Assembly: GCA_963793625.1 (NCBI GenBank)
Contig: CAWCAT010000032.1
Span: forward strand, 1 to 64,000
Reading direction: 5' to 3'
Origin: G963668605 sp963793625
Lineage (GTDB): Bacteria; Acidobacteriota; Terriglobia; Bryobacterales; Bryobacteraceae
DNA: 64,000 bases
Shown: positions 1-8,611 of the stretch, piece after piece
Layout of the letters: each line of letters opens with the position of its first letter
Numbering within the stretch: the stretch's first letter is position 1
The notes under the pieces: generated by a model
Database searches by the model: none
What the model saw: the letters and a program-made list of their open reading frames with translations, nothing else
What the model was told of the DNA's origin: nothing
Translations under genes and position numbers: made by a program

Positions 1-120
1 GCAATTGCCCGTGAGATTGTGCGCGCACACCGCGGCGAGATTCGCGTAGAGAGTATTCCGGGCGAAGGCGCGCAATTTCTGTTCACACTGCCATTGGCGA
101 AAGCCGGGGAAACACATTGA
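1..120 (+). CDS. sensor histidine kinase, C-terminal end only
   Basis: The window opens inside an open frame that ends in TGA at 118-120. The last 39 residues match the end of a HATPase_c domain: an AIAREIVRAHRGEI segment followed by a short glycine-bearing loop (PGEGAQF) and the final LPL strand. This is the tail of an orthodox histidine kinase. The stop overlaps the TTG start of the downstream kdpE, so the two are translationally coupled and this is most likely the catalytic half of a split KdpD, whose sensor half is encoded separately at 6456-8597. The membrane and dimerisation parts lie outside the window, so the family assignment is by context. Confidence 0.8.
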   Translation, partial: AIAREIVRAHRGEIRVESIPGEGAQFLFTLPLAKAGETH

Positions 121-802
121 ACAATCCCAGGATTCTCGTGGTTGACGACGAACCGCAGATCCGGCGCGTGATGCGCACTACTCTGGTCGGCCGCGGTTAT
201 ATAGTGAGTGATGCAAAGAGTGGCGAGGAGGCCCTCGAAAAGCTGCGCGATGAGAAGCCCGACCTGATTCTGCTCGACATGAACATGCCCGGGATGGGTG
301 GACTGGCTGCGTGCCGGGCGATCCGTACACGCTGGATGTGCCGATCATCATCCTGTCCGTTCGTAGCGCGGAGAAAGACAAAGTGGAAGCGTTGGATGCG
401 GGCGCGGACGATTACGTCACAAAGCCGTTCAGCACGCCGGAGCTGCTGGCGCGAATTCGAGCCTCGCTGCGCCGCACTGCTCCCGCAGATGCGGCACGAC
501 AGTCCCTCACGCTTGAGGACGTCACCATCGATCTGAGTGCGCGCGTAGTTCTGCACGCAGGGAAATCCACCCGCCTGACACCGAAAGAGTTTGATCTGTT
601 GCAGTACTTCATCTCGAATCCGAACGAAGCGATTCCGCACGGACGCTTGCTTCAGGCCGTCTGGGGACCCGACTATGGCGATGAAGTCGAGTACCTGCGC
701 GTGTTCGTAAATCAGCTTCGCAAAAAGATCGAGCCGGAGCCTTCCAATCCACGCTACATACTGACTGAGCCGTGGGTCGGATATCGCTTTCGAACACCCT
801 GA
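117..802 (+). CDS. kdpE: OmpR-family response regulator KdpE (one frameshift)
   Basis: The product is a response regulator of about 228 residues controlling the kdp potassium-uptake operon downstream. The receiver shows the acidic pair (VVDDE), the phospho-acceptor in LILLDMNMPGMGG and the conserved lysine in YVTKPF. The C-terminal half is a winged-helix DNA-binding domain (TPKEFDLLQYF, VWGPDYGDE, VNQLRKKIE, GYRFRTP). The start is TTG at 117, overlapping the kinase stop. The reading frame slips near 331, between CRAIRT and LDVPIIILSVR, and one missing base restores a continuous KdpE. Many unrelated genes here show similar slips, so a sequence error is as likely as a real mutation. Confidence 0.9.
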
Positions 803-816
803 CGAAATCCTGATCG

Positions 817-837
817 CTTCTTTATGCCTTCTTTATG
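817..837 (+). promoter_or_regulatory. tandem direct repeat, candidate KdpE operator
   Basis: The 10-mer CTTCTTTATG occurs twice in a row at 817-826 and 828-837, a spacing of 11 bp. Direct repeats one helical turn apart are the usual binding site of OmpR-type winged-helix regulators. The site lies between kdpE and the first gene of the kdp block, 33 bp upstream of the start at 871. The assignment to KdpE is inferred from position and geometry; no consensus was tested. Confidence 0.5.
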
Positions 838-870
838 GCCTCCACCCTAATCTGGGTTTGGAAGGAAGCC

Positions 871-1317
871 ATGAACCACCAAATGGAAACAGGGACGGGC
901 ACTCCGGATTCAATCCTGGACGGCAAGTCGAGATTCGACATACATGTTGTCTTCACTACCGCATCCGCCACGGCGACAGCGCTGCGGGCCGCACGCGAGC
1001 TGGCCTCCCAATTGGACGCAAGGCTGGTGGTGTTGATTCCTGAAGTAATCCCGTTTGCGCTGCCGTTAAACCGCCCTCAGGTGCAACCGCGATTTTTGGA
1101 AGACAAGATTCGCACACTCGCGGAGGGATTGCCGGACAACCTTGAGGTGCGCGTCCTGATCTGTCGCGACAGGGCGCAGGCTCTGAATCGTGCGCTGCCT
1201 CCACAAGCTTTGGTCCTGATGTGTGGGCGCGAGCGCTGGTGGCTGAACGGCGACGCTTCGTTAGCTCGCGAGTTGCGGCGCAACTCGCATCACGTCATCT
1301 TCCTGCCGGCAAAGTGA
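871..1317 (+). CDS. universal-stress-protein-like protein at head of kdp operon
   Basis: This encodes about 148 residues with a Rossmann-like pattern: a first strand FDIHVVFTTASATATALRAA, a middle strand LEVRVLICRD and a last strand HHVIFLPAK. It resembles a compact UspA-like domain and also the USP part of KdpD. I chose ATG 871 because GGAAGGA lies just upstream; an in-frame ATG at 835 would place the start inside the candidate KdpE operator. The small membrane protein gene follows at 1326. A role in potassium or turgor signalling is inferred from the neighbours only. Confidence 0.6.
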   Translation: MNHQMETGTGTPDSILDGKSRFDIHVVFTTASATATALRAARELASQLDARLVVLIPEVIPFALPLNRPQVQPRFLEDKIRTLAEGLPDNLEVRVLICRDRAQALNRALPPQALVLMCGRERWWLNGDASLARELRRNSHHVIFLPAK

Positions 1318-1325
1318 GGTTTACA

Positions 1326-1409
1326 ATGCTCGACCTGTTTTATGTACTAACCGCGCTCGGATTCTTCGGAGTGCTTTGGGCTTTCACCAAGGCCTGCGAC
1401 CGCCTGTAG
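1326..1409 (+). CDS. 27-residue single-span membrane protein upstream of kdpF
   Basis: The protein is tiny (MLDLFYVLTALGFFGVLWAF then TKACDRL) with one hydrophobic helix and a short charged tail. An AAAGTGAGG ribosome-binding stretch precedes the ATG. It lies 11 bp upstream of kdpF. From memory, similar mini-proteins precede kdpF in other bacteria, and a structural or stabilising role in the KdpFABC complex is plausible but unproven. Confidence 0.65.
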   Translation: MLDLFYVLTALGFFGVLWAFTKACDRL

Positions 1410-1419
1410 GAGAACAGCA

Positions 1420-1503
1420 ATGGAATACATGATTGGTGGTCTGTGTAGCGTAGGCCTATTCGCATACTTACTGTATGCGCTGCTGCGACCGGAGCGTTTC
1501 TAA
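1420..1503 (+). CDS. kdpF: potassium-transporting ATPase subunit KdpF
   Basis: The product has 27 residues with a single membrane helix and the diagnostic C-terminal block YLLYALLRPERF that is nearly invariant in KdpF. KdpF stabilises the KdpFABC complex in the inner membrane. AGGAGAA precedes the ATG. kdpA begins 11 bp after the stop, the standard order of the operon. Confidence 0.93.
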   Translation: MEYMIGGLCSVGLFAYLLYALLRPERF

Positions 1504-1513
1504 CGGAGTGTCT

Positions 1514-3275
1514 ATGACAACCTTCACTGTTATCCAATTCCTCGCATATCTGCTTCTACTTCTGGCAGTGACGAAACCGCTCGGAGCCTACATGGCACGA
1601 GTCTTTTCCGGCGAAAGAAGTTTTGTGTCGCCCATGATCGTGCCGGTCGAGCGGCTGGTCTATCGGCTGTGCGGCATCCGCGCGGATATGGAACAACGCT
1701 GGACACAATACGCAGCCTCATTGATTGCGTTCAGCTTCACCAGCCTCGCGCTGCTATACCTGTTGCAGCGACTCCAATTATGGCTGCCGCTAAATCCCAT
1801 GCGATTCGGGCCGGGCATGACGCCCGACCTGGCCTTCAACACGGCAGCCAGCTTTGTGACGAACACCAACTGGCAGTCGTATGGCGGCGAAAGCACACTC
1901 AGCTACCTGGTGCAGATGGCCGGCCTGACGGTGCAGAACTTCGTTTCTGCCGCGGCGGGAATATCCGTGTCGATTGCGGTGGTGCGGGGATTCGCACGCC
2001 AGCAGGCGCACACCCTCGGCAACTTCTGGGTCGATCTGACGCGCGCCACGCTCTACGTTTTGTTGCCGCTCTCGCTGATCGGTGCAGTGTTTTTCGTCTC
2101 GCAGGGGATGATCCAGAATCGGGATCCGTACACGCAGGCGACAACCCTGGAAGGCGCGCCGCAAGTCATCGCGCAGGGTCCAGTGGCGTCGCAGGAAGCG
2201 ATCAAGATGTCGGCACCAACGGCGGCGGATTCTTTAACGCAAATTCGTCGCATCCTTTCGAGAACCCATCCCCACTTACCAACTTTGTGCAAATGATTAT
2301 GATCTTCGCGATCCCCTCGGGGCTCACTTACACGTTCGGGAAGATGGTCGGCGACACGCGCCAGGGCTGGGCGCTGTGGGCCGCGATGGCTGTCTTGTTT
2401 ATCGCCGGCGTGCTGGCTTGTACTGTGGCGGAGCAGAGCGGAAATCCAATTCTCGCGAAGCTCGGCATTCAGCAATCAGCGACGGCGACGCAACCCGGCG
2501 GCAACATGGAAGGTAAAGAGGTGCGCTTCGGAATCGGAGCTACGGCGCTGTTCGCTACGATCACGACCGATGCAAGCTGCGGCGCGGTGATCGGCATGCA
2601 CGATAGCTTCACGCCGCTCGGCGGCTTGGTTCCGCTGTTCAACATGCATCTGGGAGAGGTGATCTTCGGCGGGGTGGGCGCCGGCCTGTACGGCATGTTG
2701 CTCTTTGCGATTCTGGCCGTCTTTATCGCCGGATTCATGGTTGGCAGGACACCCGAGTATCTGGGAAAGAAGATTGAGCAAAAGGAAGTAAAGATGGCGA
2801 TGATTGCGATGATCGCGATGGCGTTTGGCGTACTGGTGCTGGCTGCAGCATCTTCGGTGATCGACCTTCCGAAGAACGGATACTGGAATTCGCCGGGGCC
2901 GGCGGTCGCGAACCTGAACAACAGCGGACCGCACGGATTCAGTGAAATCCTTTATGCCTATTCGAGCGCCGTGGCGAACAACGGTTCCGCGTTTGCGGGT
3001 CTGAATACAAACACGCCCTGGTACAACTACACGATGGGGCTCGCGATGCTACTGGGGCGATTCTTTATGATCATCCCGTTGCTGGCTGCGGCCGGCAGCC
3101 TGGCGGCAAAGAAAAAGATACCCGAAACCGCGGAACGCTTCCGACGCATGGCGCATTGTTTGTGGGCCTGCTGGTCGGAACAGTCATCATTGTCGGAGCC
3201 TTGACTTACTTTCCTGCACTGTCACTGGGCCCGATTGTGGAGCACTTTCTGATGTTGACGAGTAACTGGAGCTAA
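1514..3275 (+). CDS. kdpA: potassium-transporting ATPase subunit KdpA (two frameshifts)
   Basis: KdpA is the channel-like, K+-binding subunit of the P-type ATPase KdpFABC. The hydrophobic N-terminus, the GTNGGGFFNANS selectivity-filter segment, the TTDASCGAV segment and the GGVGAGLYGML segment are all visible. Two single-base losses break the frame: near 2210 (the sequence expected before GTNGGGFF reads AIKML) and near 3146 (between FR and HGALFVGLLVGT). Correcting both gives a continuous protein of about 587 residues, a normal length for KdpA, ending at TAA 3273-3275. The ATG is supported by the GGAG at 1505-1508. kdpB starts 2 bp later. Confidence 0.92.
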
Positions 3276-3277
3276 GT

Positions 3278-5395
3278 ATGCCTGCGACATTGATCCACGA
3301 ACCTAAGACTGACATTACTACGCTGCTTCCCAAGAAGTTGGCGCACGCACGGCCGCTGTTTGATCCGGAAATCGTGCGGCGCGCGTTGAAGGAGTCCTTC
3401 CGAAAACTCAATCCGGTGACGCTGGCAAAGAATCCAGTGATCTTCGTGGTGGAAGTCGGCGCGCTGGTGACGACACTCTTCACCCTCCGCGACGTCTTCA
3501 CCGGAGCCCCAGGATTCGGCTTTAATGTTCAGATTTCAATCTGGCTGTGGTTTACCGTGTTGTTTGCCAACTTCGCGGAAGCGATGGCGGAGGCGCGCGG
3601 GAAGGCCCAGGCGGATTCACTCCGCAAGACGAAGAGCGACTCGGCTGCAAAGCGCGTGCTCGGCGGCAGCGGCACGAAGTTCGAAATGGTTTCCGCATCG
3701 CAACTGCGCGCGGGGAACGTCGTGATCTGTGACACGGGCGACATCATCCCGGGAGATGGTGATGTGATTGACGGCATCGCGACCGTTGACGAATCCGTGA
3801 TCACGGGTGAGAGCGCTCCGGTGATTCGCGAATCGGGGGGCGACCGGAGCGCGGTCACTGGGGGCACCAAGGTGCTCTCGGATCAGATCAAAGTGAAGAT
3901 CACTTCCAACCCCGGGGAAACATTCCTCGATCGCATGATCGCGCTGGTGGAAGGCGCGGAGCGGCAGAAGACGCCGAACGAGGTCGCGCTCAACATCCTG
4001 ATTGCAGGGCTGACGCTGATCTTCCTGCTGGCCGTTGTGACGCTACAACCCTTTGCGATTTTTGGCGTCGCTTCGACCGGCGCCGGTAGCGTTCCCTCAG
4101 TGCCGGTGCTCACGGCGCTGCTGGTGTGTCTGATTCCGACCACGATTGGAGGCCTGCTGTCCGCCATCGGGATCGCCGGCATGGACCGTGTGATGCAGCA
4201 CAATGTCCTCGCGATGAGCGGCAAAGCGGTGGAGGCGTCCGGCGACGTGAACACGCTGCTGCTCGATAAGACCGGCACGATCACGATGGGCAACCGTCAG
4301 GCTGTCGAGTTCATTCCCGTTGCCGGAGTGAGCGAGGCTGACCTGGCTGATGCGGCGCAACTCTCAAGCCTGGCCGACGAGACGCCCGAGGGCCGTTCCA
4401 TCGTGATTCTGGCGAAGGAGAAGTACAGGCTGCGCGGCCGCCATATCGCGGACCACGAAGCACACTTTATACCCTTTTCGGCGTACACGCGCATGAGCGG
4501 CGTCGATATCGACGGACGCCGTTTGCGCAAGGGCGCAAGCGATGCCATCGCGAAGTTTGTCGCCGAAGAAGGCGGCGTTGTGCCGGCCGGATTCCTGGAG
4601 ATCTCCGATAAGATTTCGCGGTCCGGCGGTACTCCGCTGGCCGTCGCGGATGCCGAACGGTTGTTGGGCCTGGTCCACCTGAAAGACATCGTCAAGGGTG
4701 GCATGAAGGAGCGCATTGCACAATTGCGCGCCATGGGTATTCGCAGCGTAATGATCACGGGCGACAATCCGCTGACCGCCGCCGCGATTGCGAATGAAGC
4801 GGGTGTGGATGATTTTCTGGCGCAAGCGACGCCGAAGGACAAGCTGGAATACATCCGCAAGGAACAGGCGGCCGGGCGACTGGTGGCGATGACGGGTGAT
4901 GGAACCAATGACGCACCGGCGCTCGCACAAGCCGATGTGGGTCTCGCCATGAACACCGGTACGATGGCTGCGAAAGAAGCCGGCAACATGGTCGATCTCG
5001 ACAGCAATCCGACAAAGCTGATTGAGGTGGTTGCGATCGGCAAGCAACTGCTGATCACGCGCGGAGCCCTGACTACGTTTTCGATCTCGAACGACGTAGC
5101 GAAATACTTCGCGATCATTCCGGCGATGTTCATGGCGACCTATCCGGCGCTCGGGTACCTGAACATCATGGGGCTGCACAGCCCTCAGAGCGCGATTCTT
5201 TCGGCGGTGATTTTCAACGCGCTGATCATCATTGCGCTGGTGCCGCTGGCACTGCGTGGAGTTCAATACAAGCCCGGCGGCGCCGACGCCCTGCTGCGCC
5301 GCAATCTGCTGATCTACGGGCTGGGCGGCATTATCGTGCCGTTTCCCGGCATCTGGCTGATCGATCAGCTCGTGCACTTGCTCGGGCTTGCGTAA
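3278..5395 (+). CDS. kdpB: potassium-transporting ATPase catalytic subunit KdpB
   Basis: The gene is intact and encodes 705 residues, close to the usual KdpB length of about 680-700. KdpB hydrolyses ATP to drive K+ uptake through KdpA. P-type ATPase signatures are all present: TGES in the actuator domain (about residue 175), the phosphorylated aspartate in DKTGT (about residue 330), the TGD motif and the TGDGTNDAP hinge motif (about residues 538-546). Hydrophobic membrane segments lie at the expected places (for example TALLVCLIPTTIGGL). It starts 2 bp after kdpA and is followed 9 bp later by kdpC. Confidence 0.97.
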   Translation: MPATLIHEPKTDITTLLPKKLAHARPLFDPEIVRRALKESFRKLNPVTLAKNPVIFVVEVGALVTTLFTLRDVFTGAPGFGFNVQISIWLWFTVLFANFAEAMAEARGKAQADSLRKTKSDSAAKRVLGGSGTKFEMVSASQLRAGNVVICDTGDIIPGDGDVIDGIATVDESVITGESAPVIRESGGDRSAVTGGTKVLSDQIKVKITSNPGETFLDRMIALVEGAERQKTPNEVALNILIAGLTLIFLLAVVTLQPFAIFGVASTGAGSVPSVPVLTALLVCLIPTTIGGLLSAIGIAGMDRVMQHNVLAMSGKAVEASGDVNTLLLDKTGTITMGNRQAVEFIPVAGVSEADLADAAQLSSLADETPEGRSIVILAKEKYRLRGRHIADHEAHFIPFSAYTRMSGVDIDGRRLRKGASDAIAKFVAEEGGVVPAGFLEISDKISRSGGTPLAVADAERLLGLVHLKDIVKGGMKERIAQLRAMGIRSVMITGDNPLTAAAIANEAGVDDFLAQATPKDKLEYIRKEQAAGRLVAMTGDGTNDAPALAQADVGLAMNTGTMAAKEAGNMVDLDSNPTKLIEVVAIGKQLLITRGALTTFSISNDVAKYFAIIPAMFMATYPALGYLNIMGLHSPQSAILSAVIFNALIIIALVPLALRGVQYKPGGADALLRRNLLIYGLGGIIVPFPGIWLIDQLVHLLGLA

Positions 5396-5404
5396 GGAGA
5401 AATC

Positions 5405-5992
5405 ATGTTCAAACAAATCTCACCGGCAATCCGAATCACACTACTGATGACTGTACTTACCGGATTGCTGTACCCGGCGCTGGTTACCGGAATCGCGAAG
5501 CTGGCGTTTCCGCACCAGGCGTCGGGAAGCCTGATCGTCGAGAACGGCAAGGTCATCGGATCGGAGTTGATCGGACAGGATTTCACGAAGCCCGAGTACT
5601 TCCATCCGCGCCCGTCGGCTGCCGGAGAGAAAGGCTATGACGCCGCGGCATCGGGTGGATCGAACCTCGGCCCCACGAACCCGAAGCTGGTGGATCGCGT
5701 GAAGCAGTCCATCGTGAAGTTCCGTGCGGAGAACCCGGATTTTCAGGGACCGATTCCAGCGGATGCGTTGACCACATCGGCCAGCGGTCTGGATCCCGAG
5801 ATCAGTCCGGCATCCGCGGAGGCGCAAGCTGGGCGCGTCGCGAAGTCGCGCGGAATCTCCGCGGACGAGGTTCGCAAGTTGATCGCGATGCACACCGAGG
5901 ATCGCACTCTCGGCTTCCTGGGCGAACCGCGCGTCAATGTGCTGCGGCTGAATCTCGCGCTGGACGCGGCAAGTTCAGCAGTTCGAAAGTGA
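5405..5992 (+). CDS. kdpC: potassium-transporting ATPase subunit KdpC
   Basis: This encodes 195 residues: one N-terminal membrane helix (ITLLMTVLTGLLYPALVTGI) and a periplasmic domain with the family blocks GSELIGQDFTKPEYFHPRPS, AASGGSNLGPTNP and DPEISPASA. KdpC is the accessory subunit that increases K+ affinity of the complex. AAGGAGA lies directly upstream of the ATG. The gene is intact. Its stop at 5990-5992 is immediately followed, in the same frame, by the body of a porin whose 5' part is missing. Confidence 0.96.
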   Translation: MFKQISPAIRITLLMTVLTGLLYPALVTGIAKLAFPHQASGSLIVENGKVIGSELIGQDFTKPEYFHPRPSAAGEKGYDAAASGGSNLGPTNPKLVDRVKQSIVKFRAENPDFQGPIPADALTTSASGLDPEISPASAEAQAGRVAKSRGISADEVRKLIAMHTEDRTLGFLGEPRVNVLRLNLALDAASSAVRK

Positions 5993-6442
5993 CGATGGAC
6001 ACACAATTACATGGTTGGCCCCGAGACGAACGAAGGCAAGCGCCAACTCTACGACACAACAATGCTGCTCACACCAGGCAAGAAAGCCAGGGCCTATCTG
6101 AATCTCGATTACGGCACTGACAAACGCATTGGACAAGGGCGTGACCGCTGGGTCGCCATCGCCGGCGCGGCGAGATTTCAGGCCAACGACTGGTTTGCTC
6201 TTAGCCCGCGCCTGGAGTGGTATAACGACGCGACAGGATTCACCACGGGAGCGGTCCAGAAATTGAAAGAGTTTACGATGACAGCGGAATTCAAAATGAA
6301 GAAGGGAATCCTGTCTCGCCTGGAATATCGCTGTGACTGGTCCGACCAGCCTTACTTCAACCGAGGCAACCAGACTGCGAATCACAACAACCAGGACACT
6401 CTGCTGCTTGGGATAGTTGCCTCTTTCGGCCCCAAGAGTTAG
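5993..6442 (+). pseudogene. truncated outer-membrane porin (BBP2/OmpL-like), C-terminal part
   Basis: From 6011 the frame encodes about 143 residues rich in alternating beta-strand patterns (ARAYLNLDYG, RWVAIAGAARF, WFALSPRLEWYND, LSRLEYRCDW) and ending in a strand LLLGIVASF. This resembles the C-terminal third of the putative beta-barrel porin-2 family. No signal peptide or N-terminal barrel is present, and there is no room for one because kdpC ends at 5992 in the same frame. Homology appears to begin directly after the kdpC stop (THNYMVGPET), suggesting a deletion that removed the 5' end. It is probably nonfunctional. A full-length porin here would admit solutes for the Kdp pump, but that is inference. 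Confidence 0.6.
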
Positions 6443-6455
6443 GGCTTAGAGTCAA

Positions 6456-7541
6456 GTGGAAGGGTTCCAGCCGATTGCCATTGAAAACGGGCGCAGGCCT
6501 GATCCTGAACAACTCTTAAGGCAGCTCCACGCCACCGAGCGCAAGGAGCGACGGGGGAAGCTGAAAGTGTTTCTGGGCTACTCGTCGGGCGTCGGCAAAT
6601 CATTCCGCATGTTGGATGAGGGCCGCCGCAGGAAAGAGCGCGGAGAGGATGTCGTTGTTGGCGGCATTCAGCCGAAGTTCGGCGCAGACGTCAAACAGGT
6701 ACTGCAGAAGCTGCCCGTGATACCGCTGAAGGTATTGCCGGGCGGGGAAGTGCTCGACATCGAAGCCATCCTCAAACGGCGTCCAGAGGTCTGCCTGATC
6801 GACGGACTTGCTTACGACAATCCAACCGGTTGCCGCCGGGCAAAGCGCTGGCAGGATGTGGAGGTACTGCTTGACGCCGGCATCTCTGTAATCACATCAC
6901 TCAATCTGCACCACATCGAAGAGCTTCGCGAGCAAGTATTTCGAATCACCGGCAAGCCGATCACAGAGACCGTACCCAAGGCGTTTTTACAGGGGGCGGA
7001 TGAGATCGTGATTGTCGATGCGCCGCCTGATGAGAACGCTGCTTCAGCGAAGCGGCAGCAATTGTCGGAACTGCGCGAGATGGCCTTGCTGCTTGCAGCC
7101 GAAGTGGTCGATCAGCAGTTGGAGGATTATCTTCAGGCCAGCGGGATCGAAGAGTCCTGGGGCACACAAGAGCGCATCGCTGTATGCATCACTCCACGCG
7201 CCAACGCACGGACAATGATAGCCAGCGGCAAGCGCAACAAGGATCGTTTTCACGGCGACCTCTACGTCGTTTACGTCCGGCAAGGGGAACTCGAACCGAA
7301 GGACCAGCGTGCGCTTGACGAGCAATTCCGCTACGCACGCGAATGCGGCGCACAAATTGAGAATCTGGACGGCGAGGATCCAATGGCCGCGATCATGCAG
7401 TTTGCACGCTCACACGGCATCACGCAGATCTTCATAGGCCACAGTTTGCGCCAGGGTTGGCGAGACAGGATTTTCGGGGGACCGGTGGACCGCCTCATCC
7501 GCGCCGCACAAGGCATGGATGTGCGCGTCTTTCCGCATTGA
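6456..7541 (+). CDS. KdpD N-terminal sensor protein without kinase domain, copy 1
   Basis: The product has 361 residues and consists of a KdpD N-terminal domain (about residues 35-245) followed by a USP domain (about 245-360). A Walker A-like loop GYSSGVGKS is present. The usual Walker B segment is altered: LIDGLAYDNPTG instead of the typical acidic DE(L/F)xHTN pattern. No membrane or kinase domain follows. It starts at GTG 6456 and ends 1 bp before a second KdpD-N gene. The kinase half is probably the gene cut by the start of the window. Potassium or second-messenger sensing in trans is inferred from the family. Confidence 0.85.
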   Translation: MEGFQPIAIENGRRPDPEQLLRQLHATERKERRGKLKVFLGYSSGVGKSFRMLDEGRRRKERGEDVVVGGIQPKFGADVKQVLQKLPVIPLKVLPGGEVLDIEAILKRRPEVCLIDGLAYDNPTGCRRAKRWQDVEVLLDAGISVITSLNLHHIEELREQVFRITGKPITETVPKAFLQGADEIVIVDAPPDENAASAKRQQLSELREMALLLAAEVVDQQLEDYLQASGIEESWGTQERIAVCITPRANARTMIASGKRNKDRFHGDLYVVYVRQGELEPKDQRALDEQFRYARECGAQIENLDGEDPMAAIMQFARSHGITQIFIGHSLRQGWRDRIFGGPVDRLIRAAQGMDVRVFPH

Positions 7542-7542
7542 T

Positions 7543-8597
7543 ATGCCCGGCAAGCTTAAGATCTTCCTGGGTTACGCCGCCGGCGTTGGCAAAACATATC
7601 AGATGCTGGAGGAAGCGCACGCACTGAAGGCAAAGGGCGTCGATATCATCATCGGGTATTTCGAACCGCACGGACGAAAGGACACAATCGAAAAGGCCGA
7701 GGGTCTTGAATTGATTCCTCGCCGTAAAGTGGAATATCGCGGCTCTGTTTTCGAGGACATGGATCTGGATGCCATCCTCGCGCGGCGGCCGGGCATTTGC
7801 GTCGTTGATGAATTTCCGCACACGAACATTCCCGGCTTGCGTCATGAGAAGCGCTGGCAGGATGTACTCGATCTGTTGGATGCCGGCATCGATGTTTTCA
7901 CAACAATGAATATTCAGCACCTGGAAAGTCTCAACGATCAGGTCTGGCAGATTACCGGCGTGAGAGTGCGGGAGACGATTCCAGACTGGCTGATGACGCG
8001 TGCGGATGAAGTCGTGATGGTGGACGTAACTCCGCGCGCATTGTTGAATCGCCTTGAGCGCGGAGTGGTTTATCAGCCCGACAAAGCGAAACAGGCGATC
8101 GAGAATTTCTTCAAGGAATCGACGCTCGTAGCCTTGCGCGAAGTGGCCTTGCGTCAGACCGCTCACGAAGTGGAAATGCGGCATGATACCGGCCGCTCGC
8201 ATGAGAGCATTCTGATTCTGGTGACAGCTGATCCATCCACTGCAATGTTGATCCGGCGCGGCAAGCGTGTAGCAGACTATCTGCAAGCCAGTTGTTCCGC
8301 GGTCTACATTCACCATGAGCCCGATTTTCTGGATGTCCCGCTGGAACGCGGCAGACCATTGAACGCCACCTGAATTTCGCACGCAATCTGCATGTGGAGA
8401 CGCGAACGCTGCAGGGGGATGACCTGGCAACCTCATTGATCGAGTTCGCCAGGCTTCACAAGATCACACAGATATTTATCGCACGGCCGAAGTATGAGGG
8501 TCTGCAGCGCTTTCCGTTAGGAAACCTGATTCACAAGGTGGTGAGGCTAGCGCGTGACATGCAAGTAACAGTTGTGGCGCAGCGCAACCGGCCGTAA
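7543..8597 (+). CDS. KdpD N-terminal sensor protein without kinase domain, copy 2 (one frameshift)
   Basis: This is a second stand-alone KdpD-N plus USP protein of about 350 residues. Its ATP-binding motifs are canonical: GYAAGVGKT and VVDEFPHTN, unlike copy 1. The frame slips near 8350 between LERG and QTIERHLNFARNLHVETRT; adding one base joins the USP domain, which ends in KITQIFIARP and VTVVAQRNRP. It begins 1 bp after copy 1. Two tandem sensor modules with one degenerate Walker B suggest a heteromeric sensor or subfunctionalised duplicates. Confidence 0.83.
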
Positions 8598-8611
8598 ACT
8601 GCCTTCAGCGC

